The notes beneath the pieces were generated by a model, which saw nothing but the letters and a program-made list of their open reading frames with translations, was not told where the DNA came from and did no database searches. Made by a program: the position numbers and the translations under genes. DNA of 64,000 nucleotides from Geomonas diazotrophica (lineage in GTDB: Bacteria; Desulfobacterota; Desulfuromonadia; Geobacterales; Geobacteraceae). Position 1 is the first letter of the stretch, and the number at the start of each line of letters is the position of its first letter. Below, piece by piece: positions 56,992-64,000 of this stretch. Location of the stretch: positions 1 to 64,000 of the forward strand of contig NZ_JAHLMF010000007.1 of assembly GCF_018919385.1 (NCBI RefSeq), written 5' to 3'.

Positions 56992-57453
56992 ATGAAAAGG
57001 ACGATGATGTTCCTGGTGATGATCTTCTTCTCCCTGGCCGCCGTCGGAGTTGCGGCAGAGAAGAAGGGTGGCGTAGCGGCGGTGCGGCAGGTGATCACGG
57101 TGCCCGCCGACATTCAGTGGCAGGCCGGTCCGCCGGCGATACCCGGCGCACAGATGGCCGTGTTGGAAGGGAATATGGCCAAGGGCGGTTTTTTCGTGGC
57201 GCGGCTCAAGCTCCCGGCCGGGGCGAAGATCGCGCCTCACTACCATGACAACGTGGAACGGGTGACGGTGATATCAGGGACCGTGAAGCTTGCCATGGGG
57301 GTGACCCAGGATAACCCCACCGTGCTTCCGGCCGGGAGCTACTTCGCGCTCCCGCCCAAGAAGGTGCATAACGGCTGGGTGGACGAGGAAACCGTCCTGC
57401 AGATAGCAACGCGCGGCCCCTGGAGCCTGCATGTCGTGAAGGGCGGGAAGTAG
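56992..57453 (+). CDS. Secreted cupin-domain protein, 153 aa
   Basis: Residues 1-22 form a signal peptide (MFLVMIFFSLAAVGVAA). The mature protein is one cupin barrel: motif 1 has APHYHDNVERVTVISG with the two metal-binding histidines and a glutamate, motif 2 has FALPPKKVHNGW with the third histidine. Likely a periplasmic metal-dependent binding or oxygenase-like domain; substrate unknown. GAGGAGGCAGAT precedes the ATG. It is followed by a bidirectional terminator. Confidence 0.85.
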   Translation: MKRTMMFLVMIFFSLAAVGVAAEKKGGVAAVRQVITVPADIQWQAGPPAIPGAQMAVLEGNMAKGGFFVARLKLPAGAKIAPHYHDNVERVTVISGTVKLAMGVTQDNPTVLPAGSYFALPPKKVHNGWVDEETVLQIATRGPWSLHVVKGGK

Positions 57454-57485
57454 GGCGCAGCAGACAAGACGTGAAGCAGAAAAGC

Positions 57486-57516
57486 AAAGGGACCAGCCGG
57501 CGGCTGATCCCTTTTT
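57486..57516. terminator. Bidirectional terminator between cupin and acyltransferase genes
   Basis: AAAGGGACCAGCC and GGCTGATCCCTTT pair with one mismatch, flanked by A and T runs. Its stem belongs to the GGGATCAGCC family seen also at 59878 and 63968. Confidence 0.88.
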
Positions 57517-57529
57517 GTTGCTCATATTT

Positions 57530-58444
57530 TCAGGCGCTCGCCTCTCCGGCCCGTTTCCAGCGCCGGTGCATCCAATACCACTGGGTGGGATGGGCCGCCA
57601 CGAAGTTCTCCACGTAGCGTGACAGCGCCTGGGTCTCCTTCTGGATACCGTGGTCGCTCATGTCCCCGCTGAAATGGTGCTCGGGGTAAAAGGTGATGAC
57701 GTGGCGTTCTCCCTCGCGGTGGATGAACACGGGGAGAAGCGGCGCACCGCTTTTACGGGCGATGAGAACAGGCGCCTTGGTCGCCCAGGCTTTGCGCCCC
57801 ATCATGGTCACCAGTACTCCATCTTCCGGCCCGGCGGCCTGGTCTGCCAGGATGCCGACCAGTTCGCCCGATCTCAGCGCCGAGAGTATCCCTCTGAATG
57901 CCCCCTTCTTGTAGATCACGCGGCTTCGATAGCTCATGCGCATCCGCTCCACCATCTGGTTGAAGAACGGGTTGTTCTGGCGCCTGGCCACCACGACTCC
58001 GTCACCGAACAGACGGCTGAAGGCGAGCGCCATGAGCTCCCAGTTGCCGCAGTGCCCGCTGAAACAGATGATCCCCTTCCCCTTCGCGCGGGCCGTCTCG
58101 TAGTGCTCCAGGCCGCGCAGCTCGATCCCGGCGATGAGGTGGTCGCCGCGGCCGTGGTAAAGCTGGCAGATTTCGATGAGGGACTTGCCGAGGTTGGCGT
58201 AGTTCTCGGAAGCGATCGACGTCGCTTGGCTGCCGGGGGGGCACCAGAGCGGGTGTTCGTTCAGGTAGGGGAGGGCGTGCTTCAGGTTGTCCATGACGAT
58301 GGCGCGGCGCCGCGGGAGAAGGCTCCAAAGGACGTATCCCACCATGCCCCCCAGGCGTTGCAATGCTGCGGCGGGGATAAGGGCCCCTGCCAGGGTGAGG
58401 CTGTAGAAAAGCGCAGCCTGCAACCTCCAGAATGTTTGTTGCAT
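57530..58444 (-). CDS. LpxL/HtrB-type lysophospholipid acyltransferase, 304 aa
   Basis: An inner-membrane acyltransferase of the lipid A late-acyltransferase family, adding a secondary fatty acid to lipid A or a related lipid. One N-terminal membrane helix (ALFYSLTLAGALIPAAAL), the catalytic H-x4-E in FSGHCGNWELMAL (H131, E136), the segment VVVARRQNNPFFNQMVERMR, GILADQAAGPEDGVLVTMMG and the end FVAAHPTQWYWMHRRWKR are all family features. The substrate is not fixed by sequence. The ribosome site is weak. The 50-residue gene upstream is on the same strand. Confidence 0.88.
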   Translation of the reverse strand: MQQTFWRLQAALFYSLTLAGALIPAAALQRLGGMVGYVLWSLLPRRRAIVMDNLKHALPYLNEHPLWCPPGSQATSIASENYANLGKSLIEICQLYHGRGDHLIAGIELRGLEHYETARAKGKGIICFSGHCGNWELMALAFSRLFGDGVVVARRQNNPFFNQMVERMRMSYRSRVIYKKGAFRGILSALRSGELVGILADQAAGPEDGVLVTMMGRKAWATKAPVLIARKSGAPLLPVFIHREGERHVITFYPEHHFSGDMSDHGIQKETQALSRYVENFVAAHPTQWYWMHRRWKRAGEASA

Positions 58445-58491
58445 TAAATACCTATGTACTTTCTCGCTGTGACCCTGCTCTCCCGATCCCG

Positions 58492-58644
58492 CTACAGAGC
58501 GGCATCGGCAATCTCTTCCGGCAGGACGCCGGCCTCGTCTTCGGGGTCACTTTTCTCTTGTTTGCGCAGCGCTTTCTCCTGCTGCTTCTTTTTCCGGTCC
58601 AGTTCTTTCTGCCGCTTTTGAAATTTGAAATTGGTATTTGCCAT
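58492..58644 (-). CDS. Small highly charged protein, 50 aa
   Basis: A short reading frame starting MANTNFKFQKRQKELDRKKK and ending LPEEIADAAL. The first 32 residues are a Lys/Gln/Arg-rich helix; the tail is acidic. GGGAGG stands five bases before the ATG, strong support for translation. Very similar short proteins opening MANTNFKFQKRQKEL occur in Geobacteraceae as far as I recall; function unknown. It lies 47 bases upstream of the LpxL-type gene. Confidence 0.72.
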   Translation of the reverse strand: MANTNFKFQKRQKELDRKKKQQEKALRKQEKSDPEDEAGVLPEEIADAAL

Positions 58645-59000
58645 TGGGCCTCCCTATAAAAACGTCTGCGCAACGACATGAAGCGTGTCTTTTTTCGCCT
58701 TTTGGTTGCTTAAAAAGACGAAACCATACTGGATTACCACCATTTAAATAGCAACAATATTATGTATTTTGTGGGATTTATAATATTTGTAGGGGGTAAA
58801 CCACCGAATACGCTCGCTATATTTATATTTAGTTGCACTGCTCACGTCTGATTCAAGGCTCCCGAAAATAGCAAAATTCCCGTCTTGTAAGCAAAGATCA
58901 CGTATTTAAATAGCTTGCTTTGTGAATACAAACCTGTTACGGTGCCAGAGGATTCGGAATCATCCGGACATATTCGCAACACACTTGGAGAAAGAATCAC
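58645..59000. other. AT-rich leader and promoter region of the cold-shock gene
   Basis: No gene seen. The stretch 58700-58860 is markedly AT-rich (TTTATAATATTTG near 58780). A long 5' leader, usual in cold-shock genes and often forming a temperature-responsive fold, probably occupies the last 100-150 bases. Confidence 0.5.
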
Positions 59001-59201
59001 ATGGCAAACGGTACTGTAAAATGGTTTAACGACAGCAAGGGGTTTGGTTTTCTGGAGCAGGAGAACGGTGAGGATGTATTCTGCCACTTCTCCGCTATCA
59101 GCGGCGACGGGTTCAAATCCCTGGCTGAAGGCGATAGCGTGACCTTCGACGTGGTCAAGGGCCCCAAAGGGCTCCAGGCTGCCAACGTCAAAAGGGTTTA
59201 G
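59001..59201 (+). CDS. Cold-shock protein (CspA family), 66 aa
   Basis: A single cold-shock domain, an RNA/ssDNA-binding beta-barrel that melts RNA structure. RNP1 is KGFGFLEQ and RNP2 is DVFCHFSAI; the start [15 protein letters not shown] is canonical. Length is exact for CspA-like proteins. GGAGAAAGAATCAC precedes the ATG. A long AT-rich upstream region suggests leader-based control. Confidence 0.95.
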   Translation: MANGTVKWFNDSKGFGFLEQENGEDVFCHFSAISGDGFKSLAEGDSVTFDVVKGPKGLQAANVKRV

Positions 59202-59511
59202 TAAACACACCCCCGGCGGGGCGACTGGTTCTGCCTGATCCGCCCCGTACGGCTCCTTTCACGGACGTGGCCCCTTGGTTCAATCTTGGGGCCACATCCT
59301 TGTTTGCCCTTCCTGCCGATCTCGGCCACCCGCGCCACCGCCATAGCCACGTACAGCGCAATCCGGCCGCTTCTTCTGCCTCGGCGTCACACCTTCTTCG
59401 GCCCACCTGCCCGTACACGGCTATCCAGACACTGTCCCGCAGCCAACCTCGTATCCGGGTGTCAACCCGGAGTGCTATCTTTTTTATGCCGTCAACAGTA
59501 AGGGGAGAGGT
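59202..59511. other. Gap between cold-shock and DUF3553 genes
   Basis: No convincing gene. At 59455-59470 CCGGGTGTCAACCCGG forms a small hairpin followed after nine bases by TTTTTT; it may be a late cspA terminator or an attenuator before the next gene. Confidence 0.5.
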
Positions 59512-59829
59512 ATGTCCATCAAACGTGGGGACGTAGTAAGCCACTGTGGAGCGAGCCAGTGGGGGGTCGGCAAGGTCGTCGAGGTCTTCCCGACACGGGT
59601 GACCATCCACTTCAACGATGGGGTGGTCAGAAAGATCGTCAGCTCGCACCTTGGAAACCTGCAACCGGCAGAGCCGGGTTCGTTCCAGCCGGTACGCGCT
59701 GAGGAGCAGAAGGCACCGCAAAAGGCTGCTTTGCCCAGGGTCAAGAAGAGCACGGCTTTGCCCAAGGAGAAGAAGATCGCCTCATTGCCTAAAGAGAAAA
59801 AGAGCACGCGCAAAGGCGCGTTAAGCTGA
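59512..59829 (+). CDS. DUF3553-like protein with basic tail, 105 aa
   Basis: Residues 1-50 match the small DUF3553-type SH3-like fold (VVSHCGASQWGVGKVVEVFP, then VTIHFNDGVVRKIVSSHLGN), sometimes found fused to helicases and likely binding nucleic acid or protein. The rest is a lysine/proline-rich low-complexity tail with repeats of LPKEKK. GGGGAGAGGT precedes the ATG. Not in an operon with metE, which converges on it. Confidence 0.72.
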   Translation: MSIKRGDVVSHCGASQWGVGKVVEVFPTRVTIHFNDGVVRKIVSSHLGNLQPAEPGSFQPVRAEEQKAPQKAALPRVKKSTALPKEKKIASLPKEKKSTRKGALS

Positions 59830-59877
59830 ATTTCGATTGCGGTCCCGCTGTGGCGGGTGCCGCGGGTGCGGAAAGGA

Positions 59878-59910
59878 ACGAGGGATGAGCCGATGCGGCT
59901 GATCCCTCGT
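59878..59910 (-). terminator. Terminator of metE
   Basis: ACGAGGGAT-AGCC arms pair with GGCT-ATCCCTCGT. On the minus strand the U tract is weak (CCTTTCC), on the plus strand it is TTTG, so efficiency is uncertain. Stem shared with 57486 and 63968. Confidence 0.7.
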
Positions 59911-59946
59911 TTGCGTTGGTACTCTGCTGTTTGGTGACGCTTCCCG

Positions 59947-62253
59947 TTAGCCGGGGGTGAGCCGCAGGCGGATCTGCCGCGCCGCCTGCACCATGTTGGC
60001 GAGCGACGCCTCGATCTCGGGCCATCCGCGGGTCTTAAGGCCGCAGTCGGGATTAACCCAGAGCCGCTCCGCCGGCAGGACTTCCGCCGCCAGACCCAGA
60101 AGCGTCGTCATCTCCTCGACGGTGGGAACGCGCGGCGAGTGGATGTCGTAGATGCCCGGGCCGACGTCGTTGGGATAGCCGTACTGCCGGAAGTGGGACA
60201 GCAGCTCCATCCGGGAGCGCGAGGACTCGATGGAAAGGACGTCGGCGTCCATGGCGACGATGGAGGGGAGTATGTCGCCGAATTCCGAGTAGCACATATG
60301 GGTGTGGATCTGGGTCTCGTCGCTCACCCCGGCGGTGGAGAGACTGAAGGCCGCCACCGCCCATTCCAGGTACTCGGGCCAGTCGCGCCGGCGCAGCGGC
60401 AGCCCCTCCCGTATGGCGGGCTCGTCCATCTGGATCATGGAGATCCCCGCCTGCTCCAGGTCGGCCACCTCGTCCCGCAAGGCAAGCGCGATCTCCCTGC
60501 AGGTCTCGGAGCGGGGCTGGTCGTTGCGGACAAATGACCACTGCAGGATGGTGACCGGTCCGGTGAGCATCCCCTTCACCGGGCGCTTGCTGAGCGACTG
60601 CGCGAAACTGCTCCATTCCACCGTCATGGGACGGGGGCGGGCCACGTTGCCGTAGAGGACCGGCGGCTTGACGCAGCGCGACCCGTAGCTCTGCACCCAG
60701 CCGTTCTGGGTGAAGGCGAAGCCATCCAGTTGCTCCCCGAAGTACTCAACCATGTCGGTGCGCTCGAATTCGCCGTGCACCAGCACGTCCAGCCCGAGCT
60801 TCTCCTGTTTCTCGATGCAGCGCCTGATCTCTGCGCGCAGGAAATCCTGATACCCTTCGCTGTCGAGCGCTCCGCTGCGCCACTTGGAGCGCGCCTCGCG
60901 CACCTCCCTCGACTGGGGGAAGGAGCCGATGGTGGTGGTCGGAAGCAGTGGCAGGTCGAAGCGACGCTTCTGCCTGGCGCTCCTCTCCGCGAAGGGGGTG
61001 CCGCGCCTGGTCATGGCTTCAGTCACCTGTTCCGCCCGATGCCGGACCGCCGGGTTGTCGGCGGCTGCGGCAGCCCGACGGCGGGCAAGCGCGGCGCCGG
61101 CCTGTACGAAGGCTGCATCCTGCGGCTCTTCCTGTTGGGCGGCATCGGCCAGCAGGCGCACCTCGGCTACCTTCTGCGCCGCAAACGCCATCCAGCTCTT
61201 CAGCTCCGCGTCGAGCCTGGTCTCCGCGTCGAGGTCGACGGGCACGTGCAGCAGCGAGCAGGAGCTGGCGACCATGACCCTTTCGCTCCCAAGGGCGTCG
61301 ACGGCCCGTCGGACGGTGCGGTGGGCCTGCTCCAGGTCCGCGCGCCAGACGTTGCGTCCGTCGACGACCCCGAGTGACAGCTTCATCCCGGCCGGCAGCG
61401 CCGCAAGCACGCCGTCGAGCTCTTCCGGGGCGCGCACCAGGTCGAGATGCAGCGCCTCGCATCCCGAATCGGTGACCAGCCCAAGGTTTTCGCCGATGGA
61501 GCCGAAATAGGTGGCCACCAGCAGACCGGGACGTTTGGCTCCCCCGGCCAGTCGCGTCAGGGCGGTACGGTACGCCTGCTGGCTGGCAGGGTCCAGCTCG
61601 AAGCAGAGGCAGGGCTCGTCGAGTTGGACCCAGGTAACGCCGTGGCCGGCGAGAAGCGCCAGCAGCTCCTCGTAGGCCGGGAGCAGGCGCGGCAACAGCT
61701 CCAGGGTGTCCAGGCCGGCTGCGACGTCGTCGGCGTACTTGGACAGCTTCAGGAAGGTTACCGGGCCCGGGAGCACCGGACGAGGCGTTATGCCGAGGGC
61801 CTGTGCCTCGGCGAGTTCCGCAGAGATCTTGGTGGGGTTCAGGACGAAGCTCTGGTCCGCGTCCAGTTCTGGGACGATGTAGTGGTAATTGGTGTCGAAC
61901 CACTTGGTCATTTCCAGCGGGGAGAGGTCTATCCCGGCACCGCGGTCCTGGACGCCACGGGCCAGCGCGAAGTAGCGGTTCAAGGGATCTGCTATCTTTT
62001 GAAACCGGTCCGGTATGGCTCCGACGGTAACGGCCATGTCCAGCATGTGGTCATAGAGGGAGAAGTCGTTGCAGGGAACCTGGTCCAGCCCCGCCTCCTT
62101 CATGATGGACCAGTGCCGGGTACGGATCTCCTGCGCGGTCGCCAGAAGCGACTCCGCCGGAGTCGCGCCGCTCCAGTAAGCCTCGAGTGCCTTCTTCAAC
62201 TCTCTCGCGATACCGATTCGTGGGTGGCCTAATACAGTGGCAAGAACTGGCAT
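59947..62253 (-). CDS. metE: Cobalamin-independent methionine synthase MetE, 768 aa
   Basis: Transfers the methyl group of 5-methyltetrahydropteroyltri-L-glutamate to homocysteine. The N-terminal domain begins [20 protein letters not shown]; the catalytic C-terminal domain starts at [20 protein letters not shown]. Zinc and homocysteine ligands lie in [10 protein letters not shown], in [12 protein letters not shown], and in [12 protein letters not shown]. Length fits MetE. I chose ATG 62253, with GGAGAGG nine bases before; the frame runs open upstream without similarity. The 290-base leader has no recognised cobalamin or SAM riboswitch. Organism also uses B12 proteins (see radical SAM gene). 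Confidence 0.95.
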   Translation of the reverse strand: MPVLATVLGHPRIGIARELKKALEAYWSGATPAESLLATAQEIRTRHWSIMKEAGLDQVPCNDFSLYDHMLDMAVTVGAIPDRFQKIADPLNRYFALARGVQDRGAGIDLSPLEMTKWFDTNYHYIVPELDADQSFVLNPTKISAELAEAQALGITPRPVLPGPVTFLKLSKYADDVAAGLDTLELLPRLLPAYEELLALLAGHGVTWVQLDEPCLCFELDPASQQAYRTALTRLAGGAKRPGLLVATYFGSIGENLGLVTDSGCEALHLDLVRAPEELDGVLAALPAGMKLSLGVVDGRNVWRADLEQAHRTVRRAVDALGSERVMVASSCSLLHVPVDLDAETRLDAELKSWMAFAAQKVAEVRLLADAAQQEEPQDAAFVQAGAALARRRAAAAADNPAVRHRAEQVTEAMTRRGTPFAERSARQKRRFDLPLLPTTTIGSFPQSREVREARSKWRSGALDSEGYQDFLRAEIRRCIEKQEKLGLDVLVHGEFERTDMVEYFGEQLDGFAFTQNGWVQSYGSRCVKPPVLYGNVARPRPMTVEWSSFAQSLSKRPVKGMLTGPVTILQWSFVRNDQPRSETCREIALALRDEVADLEQAGISMIQMDEPAIREGLPLRRRDWPEYLEWAVAAFSLSTAGVSDETQIHTHMCYSEFGDILPSIVAMDADVLSIESSRSRMELLSHFRQYGYPNDVGPGIYDIHSPRVPTVEEMTTLLGLAAEVLPAERLWVNPDCGLKTRGWPEIEASLANMVQAARQIRLRLTPG

Positions 62254-62543
62254 AGTACCTCTCCTCCGCATGCTGTGGACCGAATGGACGACAAGTTGAC
62301 AATTGTAGCAGCTTCGTTGCGATGTGCAGCTCACCTGTACCGCTTGGCAGCGGCTCTCCGGGGGCAGGAGCCGGCCCAGTCCGGGTGCCGTAACTGCTGA
62401 AAGCAATTTGTCATTGACTAGACCAACCATCAAATATAATGTGTTCGCCCGTAAAAAAGGGGTAGAGCCATCACGGCTGATCCTGCCGACCCTGCTCTTG
62501 CCCGGAACATCTGCCCAAACATCCAGATCGCGAGGTCTCTTAC
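62254..62543. other. Divergent promoter region of metE and the octaheme cytochrome
   Basis: Plus strand: TTGACT (62415-62420) and TATAAT (62436-62441) at 15-bp spacing give a candidate cytochrome promoter. Minus strand: the metE leader has a hairpin CGGCTC/GAGCCG (near 62352-62374). No gene is seen. Confidence 0.55.
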
Positions 62544-63938
62544 ATGAGGAAATACCTGCTGTTATTTCTCGCTTTGGCCTGTGCTTCCACCTCGGATGCC
62601 GCCCTGCAGGGCACCCACCGTTTTTTCACCGGACCGTTGCAGAACGGGCCGGAGGTGACCAAGGCGTGTACCGGGTGCCATGAGAAGCTGACCAACCAGA
62701 TCACCCATACCGTGCACTGGAACTGGAGTAAAAATCAGACCCTGAACGGCAAGACCGTTGACTACGGCAAGAAAAACGCGCTGGGTAACTCCTTCTGCCT
62801 CGCCGTCCCCTCCAATCTCCCCGGCTGCACCAGTTGTCATGCCGGCTACGGCTGGCAGGACGGTACCTTCGACTTCACCAAGACTGAGAACATCGATTGC
62901 CTGGTATGCCACGACACGAGCGGCACCTATAAGAAGTTCGCCCTCGGGGCCGGGCATCCGGTGTACCCCGGCGAGCACAAGGAATATCCTGCCGGCAAGG
63001 TATGGGAACCGGTGGATCTGGTCCTCTCGGCGCGGTCCATCTCGCGGCCGAGCCGCGCCGCCTGCGGCAATTGCCATTTCTATAGCGGCGGCGGGGAAAA
63101 CTACAAGCACGGCGACCTCGATGCCAACCTGGATAACCCGACCCCGGAGTTTGACGTGCACATGGGAGCGAAAGGGCTCACCTGCGAATCCTGCCACCAG
63201 GCGGCGAACCACGACGTCAAGGGGGAGGCGATCTCCGTCTCCCCCGGTTCCGGCCCGCGCGCCATGGGGTGCGCCGACTGCCACAAGGGCGACCTGCACA
63301 AGATCGCCATTCTCAACAAGCACATGAAAAGGGTTGCCTGCCAGACCTGCCACATCCCGACCTACGCCAAAGGCAGCCCCACCGTGCTCTCCTGGGACTG
63401 GTCCACGGCGGGCAAGGACCAAAAGGCCGGCGGCGACGCCCTCAACATTTACGACAAGGCGAGGGGAGACCTGGTGCTGGGTAAGGACCTGACCCCGACC
63501 TTGATGTGGTACAACGGTACCGTGGAGCGGGTCTTCATGGGGGATAAGATCGATCCCACGAAGGTGGTCCGGCTCTCGACGCCGCGCGGGAACCGCAGCG
63601 ATCCCGACTCGAGGATATTCCCCTTCAAGGTGATGCGGGCCAAGCAGCCCTATGACCTGGAAAACAATATCGTCGCCGTCCCCAACATCATCGGTTCCGC
63701 CGAAAGCGACAGCGCCTATTCGGTAAGGTTCGACTGGAACAAGGCCATCGTCGCAGGCATGACCGCAGCCGGTCTGCCCTACAGCGGTAAGTACGGCTGG
63801 ATCGAGACCACCACGGTCTGGTCGCTGAACCACATGGTGGTGCCCAAGGACAAGGCTTTAAGGTGCCAGAACTGCCATGGTGAGAATGGGCGTATCGACT
63901 GGAAGGGGCTCGGGTACGACAAGGATCCCCGAGGCTAG
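62544..63938 (+). CDS. Octaheme c-type cytochrome, tetrathionate reductase (OTR)-like family, 464 aa
   Basis: Residues 1-19 form a signal peptide (LLLFLALACASTSDA). Eight CxxCH haem sites are present: CTGCH, CTSCH, CLVCH, CGNCH, CESCH, CADCH, CQTCH and CQNCH, the last after a long gap of about 160 residues. The spacing and the stretches THTVHWNWSKNQ and CHAGYGWQDGTFDF fit the octaheme tetrathionate reductase family of Shewanella (OTR), periplasmic enzymes able to reduce tetrathionate, nitrite or hydroxylamine in vitro. Physiological substrate is not settled. Likely periplasmic and loaded by the cytochrome c maturation system. Its own promoter and terminator make it monocistronic in view. Confidence 0.9.
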   Translation: MRKYLLLFLALACASTSDAALQGTHRFFTGPLQNGPEVTKACTGCHEKLTNQITHTVHWNWSKNQTLNGKTVDYGKKNALGNSFCLAVPSNLPGCTSCHAGYGWQDGTFDFTKTENIDCLVCHDTSGTYKKFALGAGHPVYPGEHKEYPAGKVWEPVDLVLSARSISRPSRAACGNCHFYSGGGENYKHGDLDANLDNPTPEFDVHMGAKGLTCESCHQAANHDVKGEAISVSPGSGPRAMGCADCHKGDLHKIAILNKHMKRVACQTCHIPTYAKGSPTVLSWDWSTAGKDQKAGGDALNIYDKARGDLVLGKDLTPTLMWYNGTVERVFMGDKIDPTKVVRLSTPRGNRSDPDSRIFPFKVMRAKQPYDLENNIVAVPNIIGSAESDSAYSVRFDWNKAIVAGMTAAGLPYSGKYGWIETTTVWSLNHMVVPKDKALRCQNCHGENGRIDWKGLGYDKDPRG

Positions 63939-63967
63939 TCGGACTCAGGCGCAGCAGGTCAAGCAGA

Positions 63968-64000
63968 AGAAGGGATCAGCCGTTAAGGCTGGTCCCTTCT
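63968..64000 (+). terminator. Terminator of the octaheme cytochrome gene
   Basis: AGAAGGGATCAGCC and GGCTGGTCCCTTCT pair over 14 bp with one mismatch; the window ends here, so the U tract cannot be seen. Same stem family as 57486 and 59878. Confidence 0.8.

Noticed and set aside
59188-59721. Minus-strand gene across the cspA-DUF3553 gap
   Set aside because: It overlaps both real genes, has no ribosome site or family similarity and looks like a chance frame.
62254-62433. Cobalamin or SAM riboswitch upstream of metE
   Set aside because: Hairpins are present, but I could not find the B12 box or the conserved SAM/SAH core sequences.

Overview
The window looks like a chromosomal segment of a Geobacteraceae-type member of the Desulfuromonadales (Geobacter, Citrifermentans or Geomonas-like). 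It is GC-rich and crowded with two-component and sigma-54 regulators. It carries an octaheme c-type cytochrome, two c-di-GMP-I (GEMM) riboswitches, cyclic-di-GMP turnover domains, and several small stress proteins of kinds common in this group. Genus assignment is inference; no 16S rRNA gene or intact tRNA is present.

Layout. 0-0.4 kb: the last codons of an IS3-type transposase. 0.4-7.7 kb: a stress and envelope block with UspA on the plus strand and, on the minus strand, a lipoprotein, two Do/HtrA proteases (one soluble, one lipoprotein), a small periplasmic protein, a STAS-like protein and a P-type H+-ATPase. 8.0-13.1 kb: a histidine kinase/sigma-54 regulator pair, divergent from an L,D-transpeptidase gene with its own promoter. 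13.1-15.6 kb: a visibly more AT-rich accessory patch with a half-size TSUP permease, a DUF1003 protein, a decayed second copy of the L,D-transpeptidase, a decayed initiator tRNA and a receiver-only regulator. 15.7-21.1 kb: a TMEM175-like channel, a B12-binding radical SAM enzyme and an MgtA-type Mg2+ ATPase. 21.3-26.1 kb: a dicarboxylate/glutamate symporter with a very good sigma-54 promoter beside a kinase/sigma-54 activator pair whose kinase carries a solute-binding sensor.

26.2-34.6 kb: a fasciclin protein, KatG, a GH13 glucosidase with an eight-cysteine insert co-transcribed with an M6 peptidase fused to a seven-repeat lectin-like propeller, and a small FMN-binding protein. 34.7-40.4 kb: a GntR remnant, an orphan CheR, a pair of operator-like palindromes, two serial GEMM riboswitches each with its own terminator, and a 1140-residue secreted LamG/Ig-like protein that they probably control. 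40.5-46.7 kb: glutamate synthase gltB-gltD. 47-55 kb: a chemoreceptor, CsbD, a hybrid kinase and a frameshifted GGDEF-EAL protein. 55-64 kb: a LysA-type decarboxylase with an Lrp regulator, a cupin, an LpxL-type acyltransferase, a 50-residue gene, a cold-shock protein, a DUF3553 protein, MetE and the octaheme cytochrome.

The most interesting points are the double c-di-GMP riboswitch leader in front of a large surface protein, the apparently unexported M6 peptidase-propeller/GH13 operon, the decayed initiator tRNA whose last 15 bases recur 33.7 kb away next to another terminator, and the family of dispersed terminators built on the same stem sequences. No CRISPR array, prophage or integrase was seen.
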